A stretch of 7,015 nt of DNA, from assembly GCA_018700215.1 (NCBI GenBank), contig JABIST010000184.1, positions 1 to 7,015 on the forward strand, given 5' to 3'. Shown here one piece after another: positions 1-6,089 of the stretch (the stretch's first letter is position 1; each line of letters opens with the position of its first letter). Below the pieces are notes generated by a model, which was not told where the DNA came from, did not search any database, and was given only the letters and a program-made list of their open reading frames with translations. Position numbers and translations under genes: made by a program. This DNA is from Dehalococcoidia bacterium. Lineage in GTDB: Bacteria > Chloroflexota > Dehalococcoidia > UBA2979.

Positions 1-79
1 AGCCCGAGAACCCGCGCGCCCGTTCCTGGAACGGTCGCAACCGTTCGATCGCCGCCTCCCGATCCCCGCTTGCTGCCAT
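1..79 (-). CDS. N-terminal fragment of an unidentified protein (runs off left edge)
   Basis: An ATG at 79-77 opens a frame of 26 codons that reaches the window edge without a stop. It reads M-A-A-S-G-D-R-E-A-A-I-E-R-L-R, then P-F-Q-E-R-A-R-G-F-S-G. A purine-rich GAGG stands 8 nt upstream of the ATG. A GTG directly before the ATG is in frame but would sit too close to this ribosome binding site. The alternating charged and aliphatic residues look like the first helix of a soluble protein, with no signal peptide or membrane segment. The gene starts about 60 bp after the CoA-transferase stop, with a tandem-hairpin element in between, so it probably belongs to a separate transcription unit. The 'ERARGFSG' stretch loosely resembles N-termini of some class I methyltransferases, but that is a guess and no function is assigned. 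Confidence 0.5.
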   Translation of the reverse strand, partial: MAASGDREAAIERLRPFQERARGFSG

Positions 80-95
80 CACCGCCACCTCACGT

Positions 96-135
96 CCACA
101 AACAGAGGCGAAGCCTTCAACAGTGCCTGCGGCAC
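96..135 (-). terminator. Tandem-hairpin 3' element, copy D (after the CoA-transferase operon)
   Basis: Two short stems follow the stop codon at 143-141. The first, met 5 nt after the stop, is GTGCC-TGC-GGCAC (123-135), a perfect 5-bp stem with a 3-nt loop. The second is AGGC-GAA-GCCT (106-116), extended by a G-T wobble on the plus strand. The linker and flank match the three other copies in this window: TTG-rich between the stems and CTG-TTTG after the second on the minus strand. There is no U-tract. The position at the end of an operon suggests termination or 3'-end protection. The element ends only about 20 nt before the next start codon. Confidence 0.6.
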
Positions 136-140
136 CCCCC

Positions 141-1424
141 TCAGATCACCCCATCCGCCGCCAGCCGCGCCAGATCCCCCGATGCACGTCCCAGCTCCCC
201 CACGTACACCTCGTGGTTGTGCTCCCCCAGCAGCGGTGGCCGTCGACGCATCCGCACCGGCGACTTCGCGAACTTGTACGGCGCACCCGGGTATCGCACC
301 GGCTCGTCGTGTCCCGGCACCTCGCCCGTCCACCAGAACTCGCGCTCATCCCAGTGCGGGTCATCCAGGTTCTGCTCCGGCCGCCGCACCAGCCCCCACG
401 GCAGATGCAACGACTGCCCGCGCCGGTACACCTCCTCCGCCGTCAGCGTCTGCACGAACCGCCCGAGCACCTCCGACACATGGTTTCGCACTTCAACGTT
501 CCGCGTCGGGTCCGTGTACAGCACCTCCACGTACTTCGGATCGTGCAGATCCTCCGCCGCGTCGTGCTCGTCCATCCACTCCAGCAGCCCCGCGAAGATC
601 CGGTTGTCCCGAGGCACGCCGCCACCCATCAGCATGATGTAGTCGCCATCCGTGCACTTGTACTGCCACGGCGCGTTCCGCTCCGCCGCCGCGTGCCGCC
701 CCGTCTGCCGCTGCACCGGCTTACCGAGGTACTCCCAGTTCGGGAACGACCCCTCCGTCGTCGCGCTCACCGCGTCGTGCGTCGACAGATCGACGAACTG
801 CCCCAGCTCGCCGCCACGCTCATCGCGCAGCCACAACGCCGCCAGGATCGCCGTCACCGCATACTCCCCCGCCATCGCCAACGAGTGCTCCCCATCCGAC
901 CGAATCGGCGGCAGGCTGTGGTCGTCGTACCCCGTGCTCATCATTGGCCCGCCCAGCGCCAACTGCACGAGGTCGTTCGACGCCCAGTCCCGCCACGGCC
1001 CCTCCTGCCCAAACGGCGTCACCGCGCACCAGATTAGCTCCGGCCGCTCCCCGCGGAACCGCGCCGCCCCCAGCCCCGCCTCATCCAGCGACCCCACCGC
1101 CGACCCGTCGATCACGACTTCCGACCACGCCACCAGCTCCGCCCACAGCGCCGCCCCCTCGTCACTCCCGAGGTCCAGCGTCACGCTCCGCTTCGACGTG
1201 TTCGCCGCCGCGAACCGCAGGCTCCGGTTCACATCCGCCCGATCGCCCACGTACGGCCCCCGGTGCCGGCTCCGCGCCCCCTCCCGAGGTTCCACGCGAA
1301 TCACCTCCGCGCCCGCATCCGCCAGCAGCTTCCCCGCCAGCTCCCCCAGGTCGCCAATCTCGAGCACCCGCAGCCCTTCGACCGGCCCCGCCATCAGTCC
1401 CTGCTCAATCGCTTCGCTCGTCAT
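141..1424 (-). CDS. Family III (CaiB/BaiF) CoA-transferase, subunit or paralogue 1
   Basis: This 427-residue protein has the usual length of family III CoA-transferases, which move CoA between acyl-CoA donors and organic acids through a covalent aspartyl-CoA anhydride in the cytoplasm. The N-terminal Rossmann part carries 'GKLLADAGAEVIRVEP' (residues 31-46). The motif 'GQFVDLSTHDAV' (208-219) places Asp217 at the catalytic aspartate. The C-terminal 'PPLLGEHNHEV' (396-406) is the typical family ending. The usual AGP-type loop before the 'LLADxGAEVI' segment is replaced by 'GDLGELAG', so the CoA-binding region departs from the canonical form. The start overlaps the stop of the upstream CoA-transferase as ATGA, with GGAG about 9 nt upstream, which implies translational coupling. 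A later Met11 also precedes the domain but lacks the overlap. The substrate cannot be read from sequence. The family call is secure; a racemase-type activity within the same superfamily is less likely but possible. Confidence 0.93.
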   Translation of the reverse strand: MTSEAIEQGLMAGPVEGLRVLEIGDLGELAGKLLADAGAEVIRVEPREGARSRHRGPYVGDRADVNRSLRFAAANTSKRSVTLDLGSDEGAALWAELVAWSEVVIDGSAVGSLDEAGLGAARFRGERPELIWCAVTPFGQEGPWRDWASNDLVQLALGGPMMSTGYDDHSLPPIRSDGEHSLAMAGEYAVTAILAALWLRDERGGELGQFVDLSTHDAVSATTEGSFPNWEYLGKPVQRQTGRHAAAERNAPWQYKCTDGDYIMLMGGGVPRDNRIFAGLLEWMDEHDAAEDLHDPKYVEVLYTDPTRNVEVRNHVSEVLGRFVQTLTAEEVYRRGQSLHLPWGLVRRPEQNLDDPHWDEREFWWTGEVPGHDEPVRYPGAPYKFAKSPVRMRRRPPLLGEHNHEVYVGELGRASGDLARLAADGVI

Positions 1425-2689
1425 ACCGCCAGCTCCGCCATCATCTCGGCCACCTCATCCGCCGAGTACCCCAGCAGCTCCGTCAACACCTCCATCGAGT
1501 CCTCGCCCACCATCGGCGCCCCTCGCACCATCCGCCAACGAGCATCCGAGAACTGCGCCGGGTACCCCTCGAACCGGTGCTCCCCCAGCTCCCCATGCGG
1601 CGCACTCCGGTAGAACTCCCGAGCAGCAAGCTGCTCGTCATGCTCCATCTTGTCGTCCGTCCGCTGACACATCCCCGCCGCCACACCCCGCGCCTGCAGC
1701 GCGTACATCAGCTCCTGCGCTCCCCGCGGTCGCGTCCGCTCCGTGATCGCCGCGTCCAGCGCATCCTCATTCGCCTTCCGCGATTCATTCGAGGCGAATC
1801 GATCATCCGAGGTCAACTCCGGCGCACCGATCACGTCGCACAGCGCCGTCCACTGCTCTTCCGTCTCCGCCACGATCGCAATCCAGCGATCGTCATCCAC
1901 CTCATCCGCCGCGCAGCGATAGGTGTTGTGCGGCGCAATCGCCGGCTGCTCAGACCGGTTGCCGATCCGCTGGTACCCACGTCCGTTCACCTGGTAATCC
2001 AGCACCGGCACGCCCGTCAGCACCATCCCCGTCTCAATCTGCGCCATGTCCACATGCTGTGCCTCGCCCGTCCGACGCCGATGCTGCAACGCCAACAAGG
2101 CGGCTATCGCCCCGTAGTACCCCGCCGTGTGATCCAGGTACGAATAGCCCCAGCCCGCCGGGTCCTCGTCCGGCAACCCGGACATCTGCGTTGCCCCGCT
2201 CACCGCAGCCGCCGTTGGCCCCCACGTGATGTACAGCCGGTCCTGGCCAATCTGCCCGAATCCCGAAAGCGAAATGTAGATCGCGTTCGGGTTCAGCTCC
2301 TGCAGCCGCTCCCACCCGAACCCCATCCGCTCGAATGCCCCCGCGCTGAAGTTCTCGATCACGATGTCGGACTGCGCGATCAGCCGCTCCGCCGCCTCCC
2401 GCCCCTTCGGGTGGTGCACATTCGCCGTCATCCCCCGCTTGTTCCGGTTGAAGTTGCTGTGGAACCCGCTCCCGTTCACCGAGGGCGGCGCATCCGGAAG
2501 CGGCAACCCCAACCGCATCGAGTCGAGGTACGACTCGTTCTCCACCTTCACCACATCCGCGCCCAGGTCCGCCAGAATCCGCGTCGCCTGCGGCCCCGCC
2601 ACAATCCACGTGAAGTCGCACACCCGCACCCCGGCCAGCGGCAACGCCCGCCCATCCCCGCTCCGGTCCGTCTCCTCGAGGATGCCCAT
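1421..2689 (-). CDS. Family III (CaiB/BaiF) CoA-transferase, subunit or paralogue 2
   Basis: This protein of about 422 residues has a complete family III fold signature. It carries 'LAGVRVCDFTWIVAGPQATR' near residues 18-37, 'ILADLGADVVKVE' just after, 'NRNKRGMTANVHHPKGREA' near 81-99, and 'FSAGAFERMGFGWE' near 114-127. At the position of the catalytic aspartate the sequence is 'HVDMAQIET', so residue 219 is Glu, not Asp. Many family members have a Glu here, and its catalytic role is less settled. I place the start at ATG 2689 because a perfect GGAGG lies 7 nt upstream. An in-frame ATG at 2713 would add eight residues but lies upstream of that ribosome binding site. It is the first gene of a two-gene operon and overlaps the next CoA-transferase by ATGA. 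The pair may form one heteromeric enzyme. The substrate is unknown. Confidence 0.92.
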   Translation of the reverse strand: MGILEETDRSGDGRALPLAGVRVCDFTWIVAGPQATRILADLGADVVKVENESYLDSMRLGLPLPDAPPSVNGSGFHSNFNRNKRGMTANVHHPKGREAAERLIAQSDIVIENFSAGAFERMGFGWERLQELNPNAIYISLSGFGQIGQDRLYITWGPTAAAVSGATQMSGLPDEDPAGWGYSYLDHTAGYYGAIAALLALQHRRRTGEAQHVDMAQIETGMVLTGVPVLDYQVNGRGYQRIGNRSEQPAIAPHNTYRCAADEVDDDRWIAIVAETEEQWTALCDVIGAPELTSDDRFASNESRKANEDALDAAITERTRPRGAQELMYALQARGVAAGMCQRTDDKMEHDEQLAAREFYRSAPHGELGEHRFEGYPAQFSDARWRMVRGAPMVGEDSMEVLTELLGYSADEVAEMMAELAV

Positions 2690-2696
2690 CGCCGAA

Positions 2697-2701
2697 CCTC
2701 C
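2697..2701 (-). promoter_or_regulatory. Shine-Dalgarno GGAGG deciding the start of CoA-transferase 2
   Basis: GGAGG on the minus strand lies 7 nt before ATG 2689. It supports that ATG over the in-frame ATG at 2713, which has no comparable site upstream. Confidence 0.75.
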
Positions 2702-2730
2702 GCCTATCTGCATAAGTGATCACCGCACAC

Positions 2731-2760
2731 GTTATCGCTGTTCACCCCCCACCCTGACAA
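2731..2760 (-). promoter_or_regulatory. Candidate sigma70-type promoter of the CoA-transferase operon
   Basis: On the minus strand TTGTCA (2760-2755, 5 of 6 matches to TTGACA) is followed after 18 nt by GATAAC (2736-2731, 4 of 6 to TATAAT). Transcription would start near 2724, giving a leader of about 35 nt before ATG 2689. A perfect 8-bp palindrome GTGATCAC (2716-2723) sits at the predicted start site and could be an operator half or chance. A tandem GACGAAC (2763-2776) abuts the -35 box. The match is by eye only. Confidence 0.45.
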
Positions 2761-2898
2761 GTGACGAACGACGAACCAGGGCCAACTCCGGCACCTTGCA
2801 CCTCGTCTGACGTCGTCCCGCAGACTCTCGCACAGCCCCTGAGCGTTTCTCCGCCCGCCCGCTGATCAACTGGCCCGACCCCGCGAGCAACTAGCCGA

Positions 2899-2940
2899 CT
2901 ACAGGCGCGACAGCGTCAAGAACCCGCCGAAGGCGGCTTC
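2899..2940 (-). terminator. Tandem-hairpin 3' element, copy A (end of the methyltransferase)
   Basis: The first stem is CCGCC-GAA-GGCGG (2924-2936), perfect over 5 bp. It lies inside the last codons of the methyltransferase. The second stem is GGCGC-GACA-GCGTC (2904-2917), with one G-T wobble on the plus strand, and includes part of the stop codon at 2918-2916. Linker and flanks match copies B, C and D. No U-tract follows. It separates the MDR-methyltransferase unit from the CoA-transferase promoter downstream. The remainder of 2690-2915 holds only that promoter. Confidence 0.6.
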
Positions 2941-3698
2941 CTCAACCTCCACGCCTCCTCGCACGGCCACTGCCGCGACCACTCCAGCGTCACGAACGGA
3001 TACCGCGTCGACGAATCCTCCGAGGGGTACAGCTCCATCAGCTCCTCCACCTCCAACCCGTTCTCGCGGAACAACCGAATCCAGTCCCCGTGACTCAGGT
3101 TGAACTCCACCGAGTCATCTTCCGGGTCTTCCGGCCACTCGAACCGATGCATCCCTCGCTGCGGCCGCAGCAGCGTCGTCCCCGCCGCCACGCCATCGAT
3201 CTCCGCCGTCATCAACATCAACAGCGTCGAATTGCCCAGGAACACCAACTCCCCACCCGGCTTCAGCAACCGCGCCGCCTCCGGAATCCACGCATACGGA
3301 TCGCTCCAAATCGCCGACCCGTACTCCGAGATCACGAAGTCAGCGCACCCATCCGGCAACGGCGTCTGCTCACCGATCCCGCGCACCAGCGTGAAGTGCA
3401 CGTCGTGCTTCTGCTGCATCTGGTACGCCGTCGCAAGCTGCTCCGGCGTCAGATCCAGCGCCACCGCCCGCGCCCCCCGACGCGCCAGCCACGCCGAGAC
3501 GTACCCCGTCCCGCACCCCAACTCCACCGTCACCTTGCCTTCGAGGTCGGTCGGCAGCAGCCCCACCTCGCTCTCCGGAATCCCCCAGATCCCCCAGCGC
3601 GGCCCGCCACTCCAGTTACGCTCCGCCGCCTCCACGTACGACGACGCCTGCTCCCCCCAGCTCTCCCGGTTCACCTGCAAATAGTCCGATTCGCTCAT
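2916..3698 (-). CDS. Class I SAM-dependent methyltransferase, substrate unknown
   Basis: This protein of about 260 residues, soluble and presumably cytoplasmic, has a Rossmann-type methyltransferase domain. Motif I is 'VELGCGTGY' at residues 58-66, Asp82 in 'ALDLT' is the likely ribose-binding acid, and 'LLKPGGELVF' at 144-153 is the post-motif strand. The segment 'DWIRLFRENGLEVEEL' near 205-220 and a tryptophan-rich C-terminus ('EWSRQWPCEEAW') characterise an orphan family of small-molecule methyltransferases. I prefer ATG 3698: GGGGG lies 7 nt upstream and the conserved region begins just after it. In-frame alternatives are ATG 3719 and GTG 3731, the latter overlapping the oxidoreductase stop as GTGA but with a weak ribosome binding site. 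It is the second gene of a unit with the oxidoreductase. Its last codons (K-P-P-S-A-G-S) are supplied by the tandem-hairpin element. The fold is certain; the acceptor is not identifiable. Confidence 0.9.
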   Translation of the reverse strand: MSESDYLQVNRESWGEQASSYVEAAERNWSGGPRWGIWGIPESEVGLLPTDLEGKVTVELGCGTGYVSAWLARRGARAVALDLTPEQLATAYQMQQKHDVHFTLVRGIGEQTPLPDGCADFVISEYGSAIWSDPYAWIPEAARLLKPGGELVFLGNSTLLMLMTAEIDGVAAGTTLLRPQRGMHRFEWPEDPEDDSVEFNLSHGDWIRLFRENGLEVEELMELYPSEDSSTRYPFVTLEWSRQWPCEEAWRLRKPPSAGS

Positions 3699-3727
3699 CG
3701 CCCTACCCCCATCACCCATCTCGCCAC

Positions 3728-4690
3728 TCACCCCAGGGTGATCACAACATTCCCGATCTTCTGCCCCGTCTCCACGTACCGGTACGCCTCCACAATCTCC
3801 TCCAGCGGATACTGTCGATCGACCACAGGCCGGAACTGCCCAGACTCCATCAGCCCCCTGAAGTACTCGATCATCTTCTGGTTATGTCGCGGGAACGGAA
3901 TCATCACCTTCTTGCCGCGCAACAGCCGAGTGATCAGAATCAGCAGCGGGTTCTGCCAGTACGGCCCCAGATCAGAAGGGATGTAAATCCCGCCCGGTCT
4001 CAGCAGCCGTCGACATCGCCCAAACGTGCTCTTCCCCACCGCATCCAGCACCACGTCATACGTCTGCTCGTCCTTCGTGAAATCCTCGGCCGTGTAATCG
4101 ACCACCCGATCCGGGCCCAGCCCCGCAACCAGCTCCATCTGCGCCGTGGCGCAGACCGCCGTCACATTCGCACCCATGCTCTTCAAAAGCTGCACCGCCG
4201 CGGAACCAATCGCCCCCGTCGCGCCGTTCACCAGCACATCGGACCCACTCCCAATCTCCGCGCCGCGGATCATCGACAGCGCGTAGTGAGACCCCTCCGT
4301 CCCCGGCGCCGCCTCCTCGAAACTCCACCCCGCCGGCATCGTCGCCACCGAGGCGTCCGCCGCAATCGTCAGATACTCCGCGTGCGCGCTAAACGGCCCC
4401 TCGCAATACCCGAACACCCGATCCCCCACCGCGAACGACGTCACGCCACCCCCGATCGCCTCAACCTCCCCCGCAAACTCATTCCCCAGAATCGTCACCC
4501 GAGGTCGAACCAGCCCCGTCACCGCCCTCATGAAAAACGGCTTGGCCGCCCGACTCGCGCTGTCCGTCCGATTCACCGTCGTCGCGCGCACCCGCACCAG
4601 CAGCTCGCCATCACCGGGCGTCGGCGTCCCCACCTCCATCACCCGAACCACCTCGGGCGGACCATACCTCGTGTAAACCGCTGCCCTCAT
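3728..4690 (-). CDS. Zinc-independent MDR-family NAD(P)-dependent oxidoreductase
   Basis: At 320 residues this is a full-length medium-chain dehydrogenase/reductase of the quinone-oxidoreductase type. The N-terminal GroES-like domain contains 'VNRTD' (39-43) and 'GNEFAGEVEAIG' (69-80). The Rossmann domain has 'NGATGAIGSAAVQLLK' (155-170) as the nucleotide-binding turn, then 'VVDYTAEDF' (196-204) and 'YDVVLDAVGK' (211-220). The Cys and His ligands of catalytic zinc and the four-cysteine structural zinc lobe are absent, so it is not a zinc alcohol dehydrogenase. Such enzymes usually reduce the double bond of enones or quinones with NADPH; the substrate here is unknown. The N-terminal 'MRAAVYTRYGPPEVV' is typical of the family and fixes the ATG at 4690. 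The best GGAGG is 17 nt away, too far for normal use, while a TACACT box 6 nt upstream suggests a leaderless transcript. The methyltransferase follows in the same unit. Confidence 0.92.
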   Translation of the reverse strand: MRAAVYTRYGPPEVVRVMEVGTPTPGDGELLVRVRATTVNRTDSASRAAKPFFMRAVTGLVRPRVTILGNEFAGEVEAIGGGVTSFAVGDRVFGYCEGPFSAHAEYLTIAADASVATMPAGWSFEEAAPGTEGSHYALSMIRGAEIGSGSDVLVNGATGAIGSAAVQLLKSMGANVTAVCATAQMELVAGLGPDRVVDYTAEDFTKDEQTYDVVLDAVGKSTFGRCRRLLRPGGIYIPSDLGPYWQNPLLILITRLLRGKKVMIPFPRHNQKMIEYFRGLMESGQFRPVVDRQYPLEEIVEAYRYVETGQKIGNVVITLG

Positions 4691-4696
4691 TGCCGC

Positions 4697-4702
4697 AGTG
4701 TA
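4697..4702 (-). promoter_or_regulatory. Candidate -10 box for leaderless transcription of the MDR gene
   Basis: TACACT (4 of 6 to TATAAT) on the minus strand is separated by 6 nt from ATG 4690, so transcription would begin at or next to the A of the start codon. No convincing -35 box is seen. The absence of a ribosome binding site at normal distance fits leaderless expression. The rest of 4691-4764 shows nothing else. Confidence 0.35.
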
Positions 4703-4764
4703 CTCAGACCTCCAGGTGGCGGCTCTTTCCCAACACCAACGCCTCGCGCCCTAACCCACCCCAC

Positions 4765-4803
4765 GCAACCAGGCGCGAAGCGTCAACGAACCGCGAAACG
4801 CGG
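4765..4803 (-). terminator. Tandem-hairpin 3' element, copy B (after enoyl-CoA hydratase)
   Basis: The first stem is CCGCG-AAA-CGCGG (4791-4803), perfect over 5 bp and directly abutting the TAG stop at 4806-4804. The second stem is GGCGC-GAA-GCGTC (4772-4784), with one G-T wobble on the plus strand. The outer flank GCAACCAG (4765-4772) is identical in copy C. The element ends the hydratase unit before the MDR gene. There is no U-tract. Confidence 0.62.
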
Positions 4804-5574
4804 CTACTCGAGGCCGGTCCACTGTGGTGTCTGCTTCTCGCGGAACGCTGTCGGACCAACCTTCGCGTCGGCCGTCCCTCGAGCCACCTTCCGCATCGTC
4901 TCCCCGAACCGAATCGCATCGACGAACGGCAGCTCCTGCCCCCGACGCGCCACCTCCTTCGTCGCCCGCACCGCCAGCGGCGCCGACAACAGCAGCCGCT
5001 CTGCCAGCGCGTTCGCCTCGTCCATCAGCTGATCGTGCGGAACCACCTTCCACGCCAGCCCCATCTCCTTCGCCCGGTTCGCGTCCACCCGCTCGCCGAT
5101 CAGCAGCAACTCCATCGCGTTCTGCCACCCGATCCGAGCCGGCATCCGCACCGCCCCCTGGATCGTCGGAATCCCGATCCGCACCTCCGGGAACCCGAAC
5201 TGCGCCTGCTCGCTCGCAATCACGAAATCGCACGCCGAAACCAGCGTCAGCGCGAACCCCAGGCAGTACCCGTTCACCGCCGCAATCACCGGCTTCCAGA
5301 TCTCCATCCCGCTCTCCAGCGAGTTGAAGCTCGGCACCTCCCAGAACGTCCCGTCCGTCGCCGGATTCGCGTCCCGCAGATCCGCCCCCGCCGAAAACGC
5401 TCGCCCGGCGCCAGTCACGATGCCGACCCAGGCCTCGTCGTCCTTCCGAAACTGCTCCCACGCCGCGTTCAGATCCGCGCGCAGCTCCCCGTTGATCGCA
5501 TTCATCGCCTCCGGCCGGTTGTACGTAATCGTCGCAATCCGACCCGTCCGCTCATACAGAACCGTGTCACCCAT
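4804..5574 (-). CDS. Enoyl-CoA hydratase/isomerase (crotonase family)
   Basis: A 256-residue crotonase fold, the standard length, acting in the cytoplasm on acyl-CoA thioesters. The oxyanion-hole segments are 'AFSAGADL' (59-66) and 'VNGYCLGFALTL' (100-111). Both glutamates of true hydratases are present by alignment to the mammalian enzyme: Glu130 in 'QFGFPEVRIG' (125-134) and Glu155 in 'NAMELLLIGERVDA' (152-165). Syn-addition of water to 2-enoyl-CoA is therefore the best prediction, although dehydratase or isomerase variants exist. The start is ATG 5574, with AAGGGGG 6 nt upstream; an in-frame ATG at 5595 lies upstream of that site and would add seven residues. The gene stands alone, preceded by about 0.5 kb without a gene and followed by tandem-hairpin copy B. 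A TGC-TAGTGT stretch near 5619-5627 is a weak extended -10 candidate. The CoA-transferases nearby suggest organic-acid catabolism, but they lie in another unit. Confidence 0.93.
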   Translation of the reverse strand: MGDTVLYERTGRIATITYNRPEAMNAINGELRADLNAAWEQFRKDDEAWVGIVTGAGRAFSAGADLRDANPATDGTFWEVPSFNSLESGMEIWKPVIAAVNGYCLGFALTLVSACDFVIASEQAQFGFPEVRIGIPTIQGAVRMPARIGWQNAMELLLIGERVDANRAKEMGLAWKVVPHDQLMDEANALAERLLLSAPLAVRATKEVARRGQELPFVDAIRFGETMRKVARGTADAKVGPTAFREKQTPQWTGLE

Positions 5575-5580
5575 CCCACA

Positions 5581-5587
5581 CCCCCTT
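5581..5587 (-). promoter_or_regulatory. Shine-Dalgarno AAGGGGG deciding the start of the hydratase
   Basis: AAGGGGG on the minus strand lies 6 nt before ATG 5574 and downstream of the alternative ATG at 5595. It favours the shorter 256-residue protein, whose N-terminus 'MGDTVLYERTGRIATITYNR' begins at the conserved first strand. Confidence 0.65.
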
Positions 5588-5595
5588 CGCTCCAA

Positions 5596-6049
5596 CTACC
5601 GATGTCATTCGCGCGCCGACACTAGCACCGCCCCCACCCCCTCGACGACTCGACCAACCACCGAGGCCACCCCTACCACCACCCTTCCAGCGCCGACTGC
5701 CGCTCGGCACACGCCGACAAGATCGCTGTCGCGCACTCAAGACCGACTTATGGTGAAAGTACCGATCCACAACCCGTCACCCGTGAAAATGCACGCTCAG
5801 CCATCGAGTTACGTCTACAAACCCTGCACTTACGTCTACAGAGCGGCGCGAACGCCAACCTCAACAGCCGACCAGCAGCATCCGAGGCGTGAACCATCCT
5901 CAGTTCCGGACCAGAACAGCCGGATCGGACCGCGATCGATCGAAATTCGAGTTACGTCGTCAACAACCGCACACACCCACGCACCCACACGGTGCGCACA
6001 CCATAACCAACATTACGTCTCGCAACGCCCGCCCTTACGTCCACACCCG
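5596..6049 (-). other. Intergenic region with repeated TTACGTC sites
   Basis: No gene is supported on either strand; open frames here are low-complexity Pro/Thr/Arg/His read-throughs without ribosome binding sites. The base composition is visibly less G+C-rich than the coding sequence, especially 5740-6020. It contains five TTACGTC sites, a 10-bp palindrome CGATCGATCG (5933-5942) and an inverted repeat TCGAA-A-TTCGA (5940-5950). It lies upstream of the hydratase, so it probably carries that gene's promoter and control region. No convincing -35/-10 pair was found, and a small RNA cannot be excluded. Confidence 0.55.
5809..6041. repeat. Five dispersed copies of TTACGTC (GACGTAA on minus)
   Basis: TTACGTC occurs at 5809-5815, 5830-5836, 5952-5958, 6013-6019 and 6035-6041, all in the same orientation. 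The first two extend to TTACGTCTACA and are 21 bp apart; the last two are 22 bp apart, about two helical turns in each case. Copies 1 and 3 share the 12-mer TCGAGTTACGTC. On the minus strand most copies are preceded by TTG or TG a few bases before GACGTAA. The pattern fits a set of operator or activator sites upstream of the hydratase. Confidence 0.6.
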
Positions 6050-6088
6050 CGCAACCAGACGCGAAGCGCAACCAACCCCGGAACGGGG
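6050..6088 (-). terminator. Tandem-hairpin 3' element, copy C (after the membrane protein)
   Basis: The first stem is CCCCG-GAA-CGGGG (6076-6088), perfect over 5 bp, 1 nt from the TAA stop at 6092-6090. The second is CGC-GAA-GCG (6060-6068), extended by a G-T wobble on the minus strand. The flank GCAACCAG (6051-6058) and following GCGAAGCG match copy B apart from one substitution and a 1-nt indel. It closes the hydrolase-membrane protein unit. There is no U-tract. Confidence 0.62.
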
Positions 6089-6089
6089 C

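Noticed and set aside
944..2719. A 591-codon open frame on the plus strand opposite both CoA-transferases
   Set aside because: The product is almost entirely Pro, Arg, His and Leu with no domain, the usual antisense shadow of high-GC genes. The minus strand carries clear family III CoA-transferase motifs throughout.
3728..4690. Zinc-dependent alcohol dehydrogenase
   Set aside because: The catalytic zinc ligands and the four-cysteine structural zinc lobe are missing, so the protein belongs with zinc-independent MDR enzymes.
141..5574. One catabolic operon joining CoA-transferases, methyltransferase, oxidoreductase and hydratase
   Set aside because: Hairpin elements after the hydratase and after the methyltransferase, plus a promoter candidate before the CoA-transferases, argue for three separate units. 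A shared pathway is possible but unproven.
5809..6041. CRISPR array
   Set aside because: The repeated unit is only 7-12 bp, spacing is irregular (21 to 122 bp), and no cas gene is present.
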